Shown here one piece after another: positions 1 through 12,400 of a stretch of DNA of 64,000 nucleotides. Under the pieces are notes generated by a model. The model saw nothing but the letters and a program-made list of their open reading frames with translations. It was not told the DNA's origin and did no database searches. Source of the DNA: Paraphoma chrysanthemicola (taxonomy: Eukaryota; Ascomycota; Dothideomycetes; Pleosporales; Phaeosphaeriaceae); NCBI GenBank assembly GCA_020744225.1, contig JAGMWG010000028.1:186001-250000 (forward strand). The letters are read 5' to 3'. The translations under genes were made by a program, and so were the position numbers. The number at the start of each line of letters is the position of its first letter. The first letter of the stretch is position 1.

Positions 1-1921
1 ACAACAGGAAACCCTGTTCGCGCCCCTATGGCTGTCATGTACGGGTGATCGAGCATTGTGGCCTTACCAAAGATTTCGTCAAGAGCCCCATCAATGTCTT
101 CGGCGGGATACCAACCTTTACGACAAGCTGCCAAAAGCGAGTATACGGAATCGATTGGGCGGAAGCCAAGGCGAGTGCGTCCCTGGAAAACACGTGAAGA
201 CAACGCTTTGAACACATCAAAAGCCTCACCCACTTCCATGCCAAGTCCATATAGAGCCAGATTAACCATACAACCTGGGATGATTAAAAGATGGAAAAGA
301 AAAGGCTGCAGTACTTACCTGAGCTCGTACCAAAGCTGAGGTCGAAGAGCTCCTGGATCGGAATAGAGGAGGAGATCACACTGCCGACAGCTTGTTGCAA
401 GGCACGGAGAAACTGAATGGGTATCACGGCTCGAATACCACCACCATCGATAGCAAGCACTCTCAAGCCTGCAGTAGCTGGCCTGACCCGAACTCGAAGG
501 TGGGAAGGGGTTGCACAAAGAGGACACTCGGACATTTGATAGAGGTTGGGGTTTACTGCTGTCGAACGACCAAATTCCATGCAGCACTCCTCGCACAGTA
601 CATGCTGGCACCAGAACTTATGCTCTGGGGCTCTTGTGAGACAGGCTAGGCAGGACCTGTGTGTTATGCGTCGGGACAGCCACTCCCTGAATTCCCCGAG
701 CACGCGAGAGCGACTTTTGTCTCTACTTGACCAGCTTCTCTCTAGAAACTGCGTTTCAATTCGCTTGACGAGCCCAGCACGGAGTACGATTACCTCCTCG
801 AGCTTGCCAAACGTAAGAGCTTTGTTCTCTATGCTGGCGCTACAGGCCGACCTATAATGTGTTGCAAAGACATCAGCAGGAGCGAATCCTGACCCTGGTT
901 AGCAATGTTCTGCTCTGACAAATCGCCAGCACCAACCATGGACGTCTTTTGTATAGTTGTCGAGCCTTAGACATTCAGCAATGAACGGGGCTGCGAATTG
1001 AGTCAGTTCTTCATATGAACGCACGCTATCGAGCAAGTCTGCCACGTGGTCGCCTACGCTGGACGAGACAGGGCGATGCAATCGCGACGCAACAAGCATA
1101 TCAAAGGGCTCTGACCCTGAGGTGATGAGATGGTCACAAGCGTGACTGAACAAGCTCTCCATGTGAACAGCGCTGAAGAGGGTACGGTGACGCATACAGT
1201 CCTCGCGGCTGTAACTCACTTCACTACGAATGCGATCCTGAAGGGTCTGCTGTTGATCTAGACCATGTACGGAGACTCGGCGGAGCAAGCTTATGGTTTC
1301 TTGGTCGAGGGCTTGGAAAAGCTCAAGTAAACCCTTCTGAATATCAATTGTACGACGTGTCTCCCCAGGAGCAGCAACAATAAGGAGGCGGGGCTGATGA
1401 CCCATGCCACGATGCACATCGCTCCAATCGCGCAGACGGTTTGCTGTGCGCTGCGGGCTTTCGCCTGCCGTTATAAAGAAGCACACTAGCTGAGCAAAAG
1501 GCTGCAGAATCCTACGGAACAATGCGCCGGCGTTCAATTCAGAAGAAGCACCTGGCCATTGCAGCTCACGTATAGCATGGGTGTGACACGGCGCCATGAC
1601 CGACTCAGGCTCGGTCATATTAAAGGTCTCAACACAGCCATGGGCCACCAATATCGGGCATTCGTTGAACGCTGAGTTGTGGTCCAATTGTAGTTGAAGA
1701 CCTCCGTGAGGCCCGGCATCATAACCCTTTCGAGATCTGGGGACAAGGCCATGTAACCGCTTAGGATCATCCAAATTGCCCGTGAGCACAACAAGGCTTG
1801 GATACTTCTTTTCAGGCGTGTCCAGCCTCGAAACAATGTCGTGGAACGCACTTGTTTGCCGTAATGTTACCTGTTCATTCTTATAGAATGATATCCATGA
1901 GTTATGGTTGCAACTGAGCAT
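1..1921 (-). CDS. RING/patatin-like phospholipase, 3' end cut by window edge
   Basis: Likely acyl hydrolase of the fungal FabD/lysophospholipase-like family. Read on the minus strand, 1921 to 937 is an N-terminal region whose spacing resembles the GTPase-like domain of that family, but no intact P-loop is visible. The next exon, 888-319, carries a RING-like zinc ligand set (C-x2-C, C-x-H-x2-C-x2-C, C-x2-C) and then the patatin oxyanion signature IDGGGIRA. The last exon, 274 onward, runs off the window. The nucleophile motif G-T-S-S-G is split by a 44-nt GT-AG intron (275-318). A 48-nt intron (889-936) contains the branch point GCTAAC, whose TAA is the only in-frame stop; removing it gives a continuous protein. 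The catalytic Asp of the Ser/Asp dyad is outside the window. A further 5' exon between 1922 and 2200 is probable but was not resolved. Family call is firm; exon 1 is not. Confidence 0.75.
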
Positions 1922-3904
1922 GACTCAATTGGGGGTGGTAAGATCGAGTGTGCTTCAGGTACGCAACTGCGATGCTCAAAGCCAGAAAGGCCGAGCTGAC
2001 ACGTCTTTTATATGGGCAGAGCTTGTCATCAGAAGTGACATAGCACAGGGACATGTTGTCCGCGACCTGGAACGCAGTCGTCCCAGGGAGGTCAGCGGTC
2101 ACCGCTGTGGACAAATATAGCAACGTCCATGCTTGCAACGGGAATCTGGGTGCAGCGGAGACCAGTCGGTGCAAATTGCCGCAACAAGTCAAGTGCAGCT
2201 ACGGTAGTAGCGCCCACTATCCTTGAACATTCTCGCTGTTCGCAAATCTGATTTTTCGTGTACAGTAGGAATGACCTGCTGCACATTTAGTAAGTTATGG
2301 CGGTTGCTAATTTCATCAGCCCTGCCTACGTAGGCTTACGCAGCTGCCAGATAGCTTTTTCAGCAGTATACTGTGCTCGACTTCTGTGGTTCCTATGTCA
2401 TAGGCACAGGATGCAGATTTACACCTTCAGCACCCAATCTGTAGTACACTACTGCACACTAAGCAGAGACTATCTCCTACAGGCATCAAACTCAAATAAA
2501 GATAAGAGGCAGACATCTGGGAAGACGTTACGCAAGGTGGAATGGATTGTGGGATGAGGAACTGTGTCGTGTATCTGCCACTAGTTCTCAGCCGCATAGA
2601 CCTACTAGCTATATAAGCTATTGCAGGACACCCAAGAGTCGCCCACCGTACTTTATCTGCTCTGAATACCATCACAATATGGGTGATCGCCATCAAGAAT
2701 ACAAGCGGGTATCAACCGTCCGAAGGGGCAGTGTTCCACCATTCCATGCCATATAATCCTGCCGCGACTGCTTCAGATACAACTTCGCGTTTGAGATCCG
2801 CGCACTTGGGGGCTATGAGAGCCATCGAGCTCTAGGGTTGAGTGCCGATGGTGTGGAACTGTACATTCTTCGGAAGTCTGTACAGCATCTCTACAGCGTC
2901 CAAGATGTTCGGATTTGGCGTGACAACAACACACGACCACGGTGACCTTGTTTCTGTGTATTCTCCGCTTACGGTGTTTTGATTGGTGATGAGACCCTGG
3001 ACGGCGGGAGTATGATTGGACGGATTGGATGTCAGAGCTGTCATACTTCGGTGTCGTGTTATGGAATAATTTTGCGAGGAACAACATGCTTGGGTGTGCC
3101 AAGTTGAGCTTTTATGTCAGAAGAAAAGTAGCGCATAGATCCACCAAGTGTTCTCATGCTGATTCGGTATCTAAATATTCTTCAAGAAGCAAAATGAGCA
3201 GCTCTCGTCTAAGTGGGAGCGGCTTTGACGACTCAGCGTGCCTGCGTAATCGAATTGTGTCTGTCATCCGTCCGCTTGTACAACCTGGATGTCAATAGCT
3301 GAAACGCGAATACAAAGGCTCACCAGGACAGTTACATATTTTGCGAAAGTGGCTCTTGGTCCCAATAGGCAGTAAGCTCCCTCATCACAGTCTCCTTGCC
3401 TGACATATTGGTTGTCATTAGTATTCCCTTCGTCGAGTGCAGCATACCGTAGATCGGTCATCGCTCGATATGTACTCCAGTGTACAGATAGCGAGCTTGC
3501 CGTCTGGATCAAAGATGACATCCATTACAAGGCCAAGGTGGTGACGTGTAAAAGCCAAGAGAGAGGGTTTTGTTCCCACATCATGCGCGCTTCGCAGCAT
3601 ATGGCTGTGTGCTAAGACACAGCATCTTGTTGTGGAGAAGTCGAGCCAGTATATTCTGCTTACAGTATGCATAGGCGGACTCGCTGGTATTCACCATCAA
3701 TTTATGTTTGCAGCGGCCAATTGAATCGAGGCGAACTGATACTCACAGTCAGCAAGTCATCAATTGTGTGACAAACAAAACATGGTTTCCCTCCCACCCC
3801 GATTTCTTGATAAGTGTGTCATTTGGAGCGACAAGATAGCTACATATAAGCTGGCTTCCAATGATGCCCTGCATATACGGCGAATAGCTCCGCGACCAAG
3901 CACC
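1922..3904. other. No confident gene
   Basis: Only short overlapping open frames on both strands. The first 270 bases may hold a missing 5' exon of the phospholipase gene on the minus strand. I see no repeat or RNA gene. Confidence 0.4.
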
Positions 3905-4342
3905 ATGGACAAACGCAATGTTTCCACGAAAGATCCAGCCAAATCACTCGAATCTCACGATAGCCAGCGGCTCGAAGACTCAACGTCCGGCAAGGCGATC
4001 AAGGAGCTCCTGAAGCCGTTAGATAGCATCTTTTCCATTCTGAAAGGACTTTCGCCAGAAGAAGCTGCAGCGATAATCGAAAGTATTGATTCTCGTATCA
4101 TAAGAACTTGGTTATGGAAGGGCATGGGAGCAGCTCGACGACAAGATATGCTTATGACACTAGATGAGGAAAAGGCAGAAAAGATCTCGGCAGAGGTGGA
4201 ACTTTTCGAAGACTTTGAAAATGACAAGGAGATCGAGTTCACTGAAGATGTGCAGCATCCACTTCCGGATGACTTCCCATGGGATAAAGTTGCGGATTAC
4301 TGCCTGATACGGGCCAAGGGGAAACGAAATAAGATTGGCTGA
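3905..4342 (+). CDS. Unrecognised acidic 145-aa protein
   Basis: Single-exon frame. I chose the start at 3905 because CACCATGG is a strong fungal start context; the frame extends 47 codons further upstream to 3764. The protein is hydrophilic, with an N-terminal Ser/Lys/Asp-rich stretch, a central helical part (LSPEEAAAIIESIDSR) and an acidic C-terminal half ending in a basic KGKRNK tail. No signal peptide, membrane segment or domain I can name. It could also be an exon of a longer gene. Function unknown. Confidence 0.5.
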   Translation: MDKRNVSTKDPAKSLESHDSQRLEDSTSGKAIKELLKPLDSIFSILKGLSPEEAAAIIESIDSRIIRTWLWKGMGAARRQDMLMTLDEEKAEKISAEVELFEDFENDKEIEFTEDVQHPLPDDFPWDKVADYCLIRAKGKRNKIG

Positions 4343-5507
4343 CTAAAGACACCCGTTATTCCCACAGCGTACAGAATAGTGAAGGATTCAAGGTGCAGAT
4401 CAATGTTATGTTGCACCAAGTCAAGAATGCGTTGTCTCAAGTTTACTAAGCTTTCGTGACGTTATATATACGAGCCTTCTACACGAATAGAAGCCTTCTT
4501 ATCAGCGGAGCACCTCACTACAGTAATAGTTCGGATAATGATTCCATTTGATCAACGTTTCAATTGATACTTTGTATTTATGAGCCAGTTTTTAACAGTG
4601 TTAAGTGTTAGCGAACATTCCAATCATACGCCATTGATCGATACCAGCTCTGAGCATGCTAGAGCAAACATCATAATTAGAAGGCTAAAGTTAGACACTA
4701 TTCTGTCGATTGGGATTGATTACAATGCATCGTAGTGCATCGTAAGGTTTCTAAGACCTTGTGCGCATAGGCGCGGGTTCACCGGTCCCATTTAAGTTTT
4801 ACTGTGCGCAATTCACGACCACCTCTTTTTTGCGCCAATGTTAGGGCTGAAAGCACCTGACCGGATACACCGTCACGTCGTGCTGCCCAGCTCGGCTCAT
4901 AGTGAAAGTACAAAGAGGTCTCGCAGTCCGAATATCCCGACTGGACTGCCTTCCAGAATGACGGGTTTATCGATCACACCTCGTTTGACACGATCACGAG
5001 CTCATGTTGAATACAGTTCCCAAAGTCGTCTTACCCTTTCAGATCGTTAAAGATGCGGAGATGGCTTAAGTTACAGTACATCGACCGTCTGAAAGATTGG
5101 TGCAAAGTGCGAGCGTGCTAGAAGAATAGAGCAGGTTCTCTCAATGACTCAAAGTAGGTGTAAAATCAGTGAAGGGTAGCGGTAGAATAAGGGGATAGCT
5201 GGCGTGGCTACGGTCATTGTGAGGATTATCAATTTACTCATGTTTATTACACTATGGCTACCGATTAGCTCCGTCATACTTCTTCCTGAGGCGTTGCTTA
5301 TGCGTCTGTTGATCGATTGAGTACTCCGCCTCGTAATCTGCGTCATCTAAATTGGTTGACTACTCGCTCTTGACAGTCTTACCGTCATCATGAACAAGCA
5401 AATCTCCTGCTCATACGGTAACACTTGACTTTCTTCATAGAAAACCACTGCGCCAACGCCACGAGCAAGCAAGCTTCATCTGCGCTGACATACTGTAGAC
5501 GTCCTTG
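4343..5507. other. No gene seen
   Basis: AT-richer intergenic stretch with short random frames only. No repeat structure or RNA gene recognised. Confidence 0.4.
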
Positions 5508-6485
5508 TCACTTACGCAAGCAGGGTGTAACCTGTGATTGAGCGGCAGATGGGGTGCGTTGCATACCATTCAAGCCGAAGTTTGTTAGCGATGTCAGCGC
5601 GAGGGGGTCAGTTGTTATAGCGCCGCGCGATTTGAAGTCAGGTACTGCGGATGACATAGGATCTTGTTGGGCTAGAACTTGGTCGACATGGTTAGACTGT
5701 AGGGACGACACAATGTCAACGTCGGCACACGAGACGTAGTACTCGTCTTTCCCAATGGGGTAATTAGGATCAGCTTCAGCGGCAGTCGGCCACTGCCACA
5801 CCCAATACAGCGTGTAAGGCACATCTATCCGGACGACTGTTGGCAACGTGACGTCAGTCTCACATAACAGCTCATGCTCCGAGCCTGGCTGTCCAGCCAC
5901 CGGATTGGGCGTTCGCGCCTTGCGCTCGTTAGCGAGCGGTGCGTTACTAAGCTGGTAGCACCTTCCGTCATCAAAGTCCTGGGCGGCCAGGAGCAGACCA
6001 CGGCGGTCACCACCCGAGCCATCACGGGTCCACTGCAAGACATCGACGACTTTCTCATCGCTGCGCGGCTCTTGCGTCCCAAACACGAACACCGTACCAC
6101 CATTCTTTGGTTTTCCCAGGAGATTGCGGCCGCCTCCGGGTATCGTGACGTGGCCATTTTCAGCGTACCTTAATGCGATTGTACCGCCAGGCAGAGCCTG
6201 CAGCCGCGGGAATCTTGGCATCTGACTCGGCGTACGTTGTGACGGATGACAAAGCAGATTACCCGAGTTCACGAATGTCGGCGACTGACTCAAAGGAGGA
6301 AGCAGCCAATTGTTTGCGCTTTGGTCGAACCCTGCTATACCCTTGTCTGCAAAGCCGCGTGGGTAGCCGAACCTGTAGAACGTCCCGTTTGGCGCGATAT
6401 TCGACAACTGTTCCAACCACGAGTGCGAATGCGCTCGCTCTAAGCACAGGAGTAGAACTATCGCGATACCTGTACTATGTAGCAT
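5508..6485 (-). CDS. Secreted LPMO-like protein (DUF7492 type)
   Basis: 325-aa secreted protein. I chose the start at 6485 because it is followed at once by a signal peptide of about 23 residues (hydrophobic core IAIVLLLCL) that would be cut before His-Ser-Trp. An N-terminal histidine is the hallmark of copper enzymes with a histidine brace. Downstream are GYPRGF, ALRYAENGHVTIP (a candidate second copper histidine), the Gly-rich GKPKNGGTVFVFGT and YTLYWVWQWPTA, all resembling the fungal DUF7492 family. Activity on a polysaccharide is inferred from the fold type, not shown. No intron is needed. The frame extends upstream to 6653 but that part lacks protein-like character. Confidence 0.8.
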   Translation of the reverse strand: MLHSTGIAIVLLLCLERAHSHSWLEQLSNIAPNGTFYRFGYPRGFADKGIAGFDQSANNWLLPPLSQSPTFVNSGNLLCHPSQRTPSQMPRFPRLQALPGGTIALRYAENGHVTIPGGGRNLLGKPKNGGTVFVFGTQEPRSDEKVVDVLQWTRDGSGGDRRGLLLAAQDFDDGRCYQLSNAPLANERKARTPNPVAGQPGSEHELLCETDVTLPTVVRIDVPYTLYWVWQWPTAAEADPNYPIGKDEYYVSCADVDIVSSLQSNHVDQVLAQQDPMSSAVPDFKSRGAITTDPLALTSLTNFGLNGMQRTPSAAQSQVTPCLRK

Positions 6486-7374
6486 GGTGGATGTTGTGTG
6501 AAAGTCACTAGATGTGTCGGAAATGATTTCATTTATTCTGCCTTGCCCGCTTGCTGACCTGTCAGCAGAAGGTAGCCAGTCAGTGGTTCCGTGCTTGATC
6601 GATGTGGCAAGGTCATCCACCCGAGGAGCGGATGCACGCAACCGAGAGGACAAACGACCACTTGACCATGGGTACTGTACTCAATCTTCGTGCAGTGAAC
6701 TTGAAAAGCAAAGACCTCTTTCTAAGATCAATCATTTCGTTGGCGCTTTTCACGCTGTGCTGTTTCCCTACCTCTGCTTCTTCAATTCTAAGACGACCAG
6801 TTGATGTTTTCGAAGAAAGAGACAGTAATAGTATCCCTTGAGCCTCACTGGACCAATAGCTTTGAATCCCTGCTCAGAGAGTTTCTCCGTGCCTTCATCG
6901 TGGTGAAACGAATCAAGTGCGCCATGTACATTCCCACAGTAATTTACAGCTAACCTAAAAAATGTTTGTATTTCTTGTTCCTAACTTAGCTTAATGAGTG
7001 AGATTCGCTGCCTGATTGTTCATTCCAGCCGTGCGGATCAATTCAGACTTCAAGAAGATGACAAACGTGCTCATCAGTTTCATCTTAGTAATCACTCTCG
7101 CAGGACGGGCTCAGCTTTGTAGGACATCAACAATGGAAAGTTGGTCAAACAGCAGGAGTGCACTCGAATTCAATTTTGTTACAATTTATTGGAGACAGGA
7201 GTACTATAACTTACACCCTCTTTGAAAACATACTGTAACTTACATTGACTCATTCAAATAGGCCAAAAGCAGAGCGATGGAATGGGCGCGCATGTAACTT
7301 AAACGGTAACTTATTGAGTAACGTACACGATCTACCTCAAACCTTACGCGGATGTGTCTACATGCTCGACCCTT
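6486..7374. other. No gene seen
   Basis: Upstream region of the LPMO-like gene on one side and the 3' flank of the next gene on the other. Only short frames; no recognised repeat. Confidence 0.4.
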
Positions 7375-8007
7375 TCATGATCTATGTCGTACTCGAAGTA
7401 CCCGCATAATTTCTTCCAGCATCCTCCCCTGATCTGCCAAGACATCCTGTAACTTTTGCAGTCGTGTAATGACAGTCTCCATAGAGTCGTTCATGCAAGC
7501 ATTTGTATTTGATGGTAAGGAGGACTGCGGATCAGACCCCAATATGCCACTCAAGTCTCCAAGAGCGTCGTCGAAGTTCGATAGCCCAGAGACACTGGAA
7601 AAGATCGAAAAGGACGCAGACGACCTTATGCTGCTTTTACACGACTCTAGAAATCCAATCTCGTTGTGGTATTGTAGTTTGTCCGTGGGCATAGTAGTAT
7701 TATGCATGACTCCTGCGTGTTGCATCCATTCCGTCGCAGGCGGAGGCCCCATGTTCTGCAAACTCCAGTTCAGACTTGTGGAAAAGTCCACGGTATTAGT
7801 GTAGATAGCAGATAATTTGGTTTGATATGGAGAAGCCGTCGGAAGAAAGACCAGTTCGGGTGTTGGTCTTGATGGGACACTTGTGTCTACATGTAGCATC
7901 GGCTTGTCAAGTGACATTGCCCGCCTCTTTCTTTCGGAAGCGGAGCCAGACTGTGTCTGGGGTGAACGTGGGCGTTTTTGACCTAGTGAGCCTGGTAGCG
8001 TTTGCAT
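7375..8007 (-). CDS. Unrecognised 210-aa protein with C-terminal coiled coil
   Basis: Single-exon frame. Near the N-terminus are two basic clusters (QKRPRSP, SERKRRAM) that could form a bipartite nuclear signal. The middle is Ser/Thr/Pro-rich and probably disordered. The last 40 residues (METVITRLQKLQDVLADQ and onward) have heptad spacing of a coiled coil. This layout is common in fungal regulators, but no DNA-binding domain is visible, so it may be the end of a longer spliced gene or a stand-alone nuclear protein. Confidence 0.45.
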   Translation of the reverse strand: MQTLPGSLGQKRPRSPQTQSGSASERKRRAMSLDKPMLHVDTSVPSRPTPELVFLPTASPYQTKLSAIYTNTVDFSTSLNWSLQNMGPPPATEWMQHAGVMHNTTMPTDKLQYHNEIGFLESCKSSIRSSASFSIFSSVSGLSNFDDALGDLSGILGSDPQSSLPSNTNACMNDSMETVITRLQKLQDVLADQGRMLEEIMRVLRVRHRS

Positions 8008-8557
8008 ATTGCGCCGACTATCATGGGAAAACTGTGCACCACAAATGAGTCAAGGTGCCAGGCCAGGTGCTGGTCGTTCGCACTTTACGTCAAGACTACC
8101 AGAGGGAGATTACTGTGAGCTGAGCTATGTGCCCTTCCTCACTTGAGTTATATGGTTTTATGCACTCGCATGAAGGGCTTAAAAAAGCTGACAGCTACCG
8201 GGTCATTTCTGCTAGCTCTACGAGGTTTGTGACAAATATGCGAAACTTGGACTAACAGTAATGACTCTTGGACGCGCGTGTATGCTGACATTACCATTCT
8301 GCTAGCATGGAGGCATATTGTAAGGTGTCATATGTGCCTATGGATGTCTGCATGACAATGCTTCACTGAGGATGGATCACGTAAGTTGCTCAAGCACACG
8401 ACTTTCCTGATAACTTAATTATATTTTTGGACTCTGGCATTAAGCTACCGTACAATGCTGTGATAGTGCGAGGCCGTCGGAGACACGTGTTCTGCAGGTC
8501 AAGTGAGCGTTTTTGCGCGGACAGATACAACAATCTAACTCAATCACATTTTATGCA
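8008..8557. other. No gene seen
   Basis: Intergenic; only short frames and no recognisable repeat. Confidence 0.4.
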
Positions 8558-9416
8558 CTATGTAGAAGAAAAGAGGCTATTGCACTGACTTCGCAGCGCA
8601 CGCCACCTGCGAACTCGTCTGTTTGATCCTTGTGACCGCTCCGGAATCGGCTTTCGAAACCGCCGCATCGATGTGCTGGACGTCTTCTTCACGCAAGCAC
8701 TCGGCAAGTGCGGCGGGATGCTACTACATGATTCATCGATATTAACGCTTGCGATAGGAAGAAGTCCATGTGACTCATATTCCCCAGTAGTCCCTTTTGC
8801 TGAAGCATGATCAGAGCATGCACGCATAGGACATGCACCCTCATTCATCCCAAACACGGGATCCATCAGGGGTACTCCAAACAATGGACATCTGTGCGAG
8901 AGCTTTCGCAAAGAGAGCTCAGCAACCCATTTCGGCTCAGGCCATGGTGACTTAGTCGGACTTGGGCTTCTGCTGCGACGATTGACTATGTTGTTCTGAG
9001 TGTGCTCGAGCTCCTCGAGCGGCTTTGCCAGCTCAAAGATGGCAGGTGAAATTAATTGCTCGGTTGGTCGTGCTGGGGTAAAGCGTCAGCGGATGCGATA
9101 AGTCGCATGGGCACACTCGCCCTGTGGTAATACATTGCGTACCACAGCCCACGGAAGATGGAATAGCGATGGATTGATTCAGGCCTATCGGCGTCGGAAG
9201 GACCTGGCCTTCCTGTTCTGTCATGTGGGTAGATTCATGAACTGTCTCGGCGTTGTAGTCGCTCCTTGAATCACTACGATCAGTGAGAGTTTCGTACATT
9301 TCCTTCAACGCTGTGTAATGATAGACGGGCTGTCGTCGAAGAGCTAGAAGTAATAAGCTTCCACGAGCCTTCGTTCTGAGCACCTTGAGCTCACACCACC
9401 TTGTTATGGAGCCCAC
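8558..9416 (-). CDS. Unrecognised two-exon 262-aa protein
   Basis: Two open blocks on the minus strand join cleanly as complement(8558..9072, 9143..9416). The 70-nt intron has donor GTACGC, a GCTGACG branch-like site and acceptor CCCCAG, phase 1. Exon 2 is open for 171 codons, far beyond the visible start-codon frame at 8911, which argues for real coding. The protein has RSRSPSPTKSP in the middle, a Cys-containing patch (CPLFG ... ACPMRACSDH) and a basic Arg-rich tail. No domain recognised; probably nuclear by composition. The splice model is my reading and untested. Confidence 0.45.
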
Positions 9417-12400
9417 ATAGCACTAGCCACTACGCTGTAAGGATAGTTGAACATAGTCTACGCAACCATTTCTGGGTATGTCAGCGATGACAGAACTTCC
9501 AGACAGTCATAACGCACGACATCCCTTCTGGCATGAGCAGAGTTTCGGAGCCTCACGATTGAGAATCAATATCTTTGGCAGCAAGGATGATGAGCAAACG
9601 CACAGTCTTGAAACATGCATTGGTACCACTCAGGTCCTAGATTCCTATTACACCAAAAGTATCTAATGCTCAACCTAGCGCGCCCTGTCTCTCATGCGAG
9701 AGTTTTCGCGGTCCGGATCTCATTCCCGAAAATCCCGCAAGCAAGTCAGTACAGGCATCTGCAAAGCCGTCTAGAACTTGATGAAACTGACACTTCTGGC
9801 GTTAGTTGTTAATGTATGGTCGCGCACTCGCGCGGGCGTTGCTTCGTGCACAGCGACGACATCGGCGTGCTGCCAAGCGGGCGAGTAGCAGTATTTCGGA
9901 ACGCCAGCGAAAGCTAGCGCTCCGAAGACAACCACGACAGGGTGACGACCGCAACCGATCAAAGACTCGATGCCGCAGCAGCGCGAATTGCAAAATGTGG
10001 TACCTAAGGAAACATCTTACCCAGACATCATGCGCACCGAAGACCGTACGGTATGCCGAGCCAGACAGGGCGACACCAAGTCAGAGTGGCAACGCCGCTT
10101 GCCTTCGCGCTGATGAGTCCGCTGTGCGTACAGGTGGCCGAATGATCTTCTCATGGTTCGTAAGTGCCTTCACGGCAGGTTTTGCAGCTTGGTTATACGC
10201 AATCAACTCCACGGTATGAGGATGCCTATGGAGCACTCTATGTGACACTTTTTTCATGTTAAGATCTAAGTTACAGTAGTTAAATCGTTGAGCAAGTAGC
10301 AAGGCCGGCTTTGTGATGCTGTAGCATAAGGATTGCGTGCGCCATATCTCAGTAGTAAGCTGTGACGGAGTTCTCAGCCATCGAAATTTTGCATATCTAA
10401 CTTAATGTTATAAACCAAACCCTAAGAGAAGACGACGTGTTCATTCGTCACTCAACTCAAATTCCCACAATTCTTCATGTAACTCAAGTGCAAGTTAGTG
10501 AAACAGACGCCTATGTTCACACCAGGTCGACTGACGGTCATGGCAAGCGCGATGACTTGTGATGTGATATTTCGACATTCGAGATGCCCGACCAACCTTG
10601 ATGACTGTAGCCAAACTGCCGAAACGTTGATTGCTTTTAAACTGCTGAAGCTCGACCGTGACAAGCCCACACACAGCAATCTCCTGAAGACCCGTCCAGT
10701 TGTTGGTAGGAAAGTAAGGTATTATTGCTTACCAGTCACTTCACGGCCAGGATCAATGAGGTCAGTGTGGTTTCAACGATATACTTCTTCGCATATCTGC
10801 TCAGTTTAATTTTACCGTACGAGCTATACCGTATCAAATTCGCACTCGTCTCATGGAGCGCACATCGTGAGGACACATTGCGGGCTCTAGAAAGTGTTTG
10901 GTGGTATGGACATCTGTGTCACGTTCTTACAGTATGTCACCAACACATAAGAGCTTGTCATAGCCGACGACATCGCACTGCTGCGCGTCGCCCCGAGTCA
11001 GCCGCACCAGCAATGTCAGCCACACAGACGTCGCGTCATACTGACTATTATATAAGTTAGTATAGGAGTAGTATATCGACTTGCGATCAATGCGATGGTC
11101 AGTCCTCGGTCATCGGTCATCACGGGTAAAATAGGCGCACATGAAAGATATAGCCTTGGCGGCAATTTCAGACATCATATGCTCAAGTAAACAGTTCGAC
11201 AGTCAAGTTGCGACAGCACGGCCTTGTGTTTTCACGTTTCATCTATTCCAAGTGTATTTCGCTCCTACTCTCTATTGAACCGTCTGAGGATTAGCGATGT
11301 GCTGCATGGTCGTCTACGTACGGAGGAGGGAGAATTCAGACCGAGACAGCAGACCATCGATCTTGGAGTGGCTCCGATCAAAGTTCCTGAGGACTGATTG
11401 GGGCGCAACGACTTACCCGCACCTCCAATCAGACAAGCCCGGCTTCTTCCACCCACGAGACTCCCCTATTACCCATTGTCACACTTGTGGATCGGCGCGA
11501 AATAGCTGCGGCCAGGAAGGAAACGAGTCTTCGGGTGTGTTGAACGGTTGAAAACACGATGGGCGTTGTGAAGAAAAGAATGTGGGATGGATGGCGCACT
11601 CGTACCGCTACGTGGCAGGACTGAATAGAAGATTCGAGACTGCGTGATATGTACATCCGATGGACGGAGTGCATGAGTCAGGTAGCATCAATTGGGCAAC
11701 AATGCATACTCGAATAGCGAGGCAAGTCTCCGTAATGAGGTCAAATAAAATCCATGGGATGATCCCATCTCAATTGTGGTCTGCCGTTGCATGCTCTTAT
11801 CGCTATCGTCCACCAACTCGTTGGCCATGATCCTGTATTCGCTTGCACTCTCACTGGCACTGGGGTTGGACGGATGGTTCGAGGCAGCAGAAGAGCATCA
11901 TCGCCCAGCACAGCAGACGAGGAAGACGGTACGAATGCGTAGGGGCGATGGATCTATGGACGCGTCAATATTACCGACATCGCGAATACGACGTGGGAGG
12001 ACTGGTGGAAGATAGGAAAGTCCCCACGAGGAACTTGAGGTTGGAAGCGCGACGGCTATCGAACGTTCACGACTCGGTGCTGCGGATCGGATCTCGAGGG
12101 CTGAGGGGCTCATATTGAGAGTCAGCAAGGTTGTGTCGATACGGAGAGCAGCGCACCTCAATGATAGAAAGCGCCAACGCGACTGCACAGGCGGATGATC
12201 AAAGCGCGGTTGCGGTGCCCGTTGTGTTGATCATGGCAATGTTGCTGCTAAATCTGGGCGAAGGGATGTGGACGCGCCAGACGCGCAGTGAGGCTATTGC
12301 AACTCCTGCTGAAAGTCAACTTTAGCCGCCGCTAAGGAAAGGCGGGAAGTCGTAGCCGCTGCAGCAATGGCCGAGAAGCATTGGTGACATCGGAGATCGG

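Noticed and set aside
899..901. TAA as a nonsense mutation in the patatin-like gene
   Set aside because: It sits in a GCTAAC branch point, and removing a 48-nt GT-AG intron restores the family sequence without loss.
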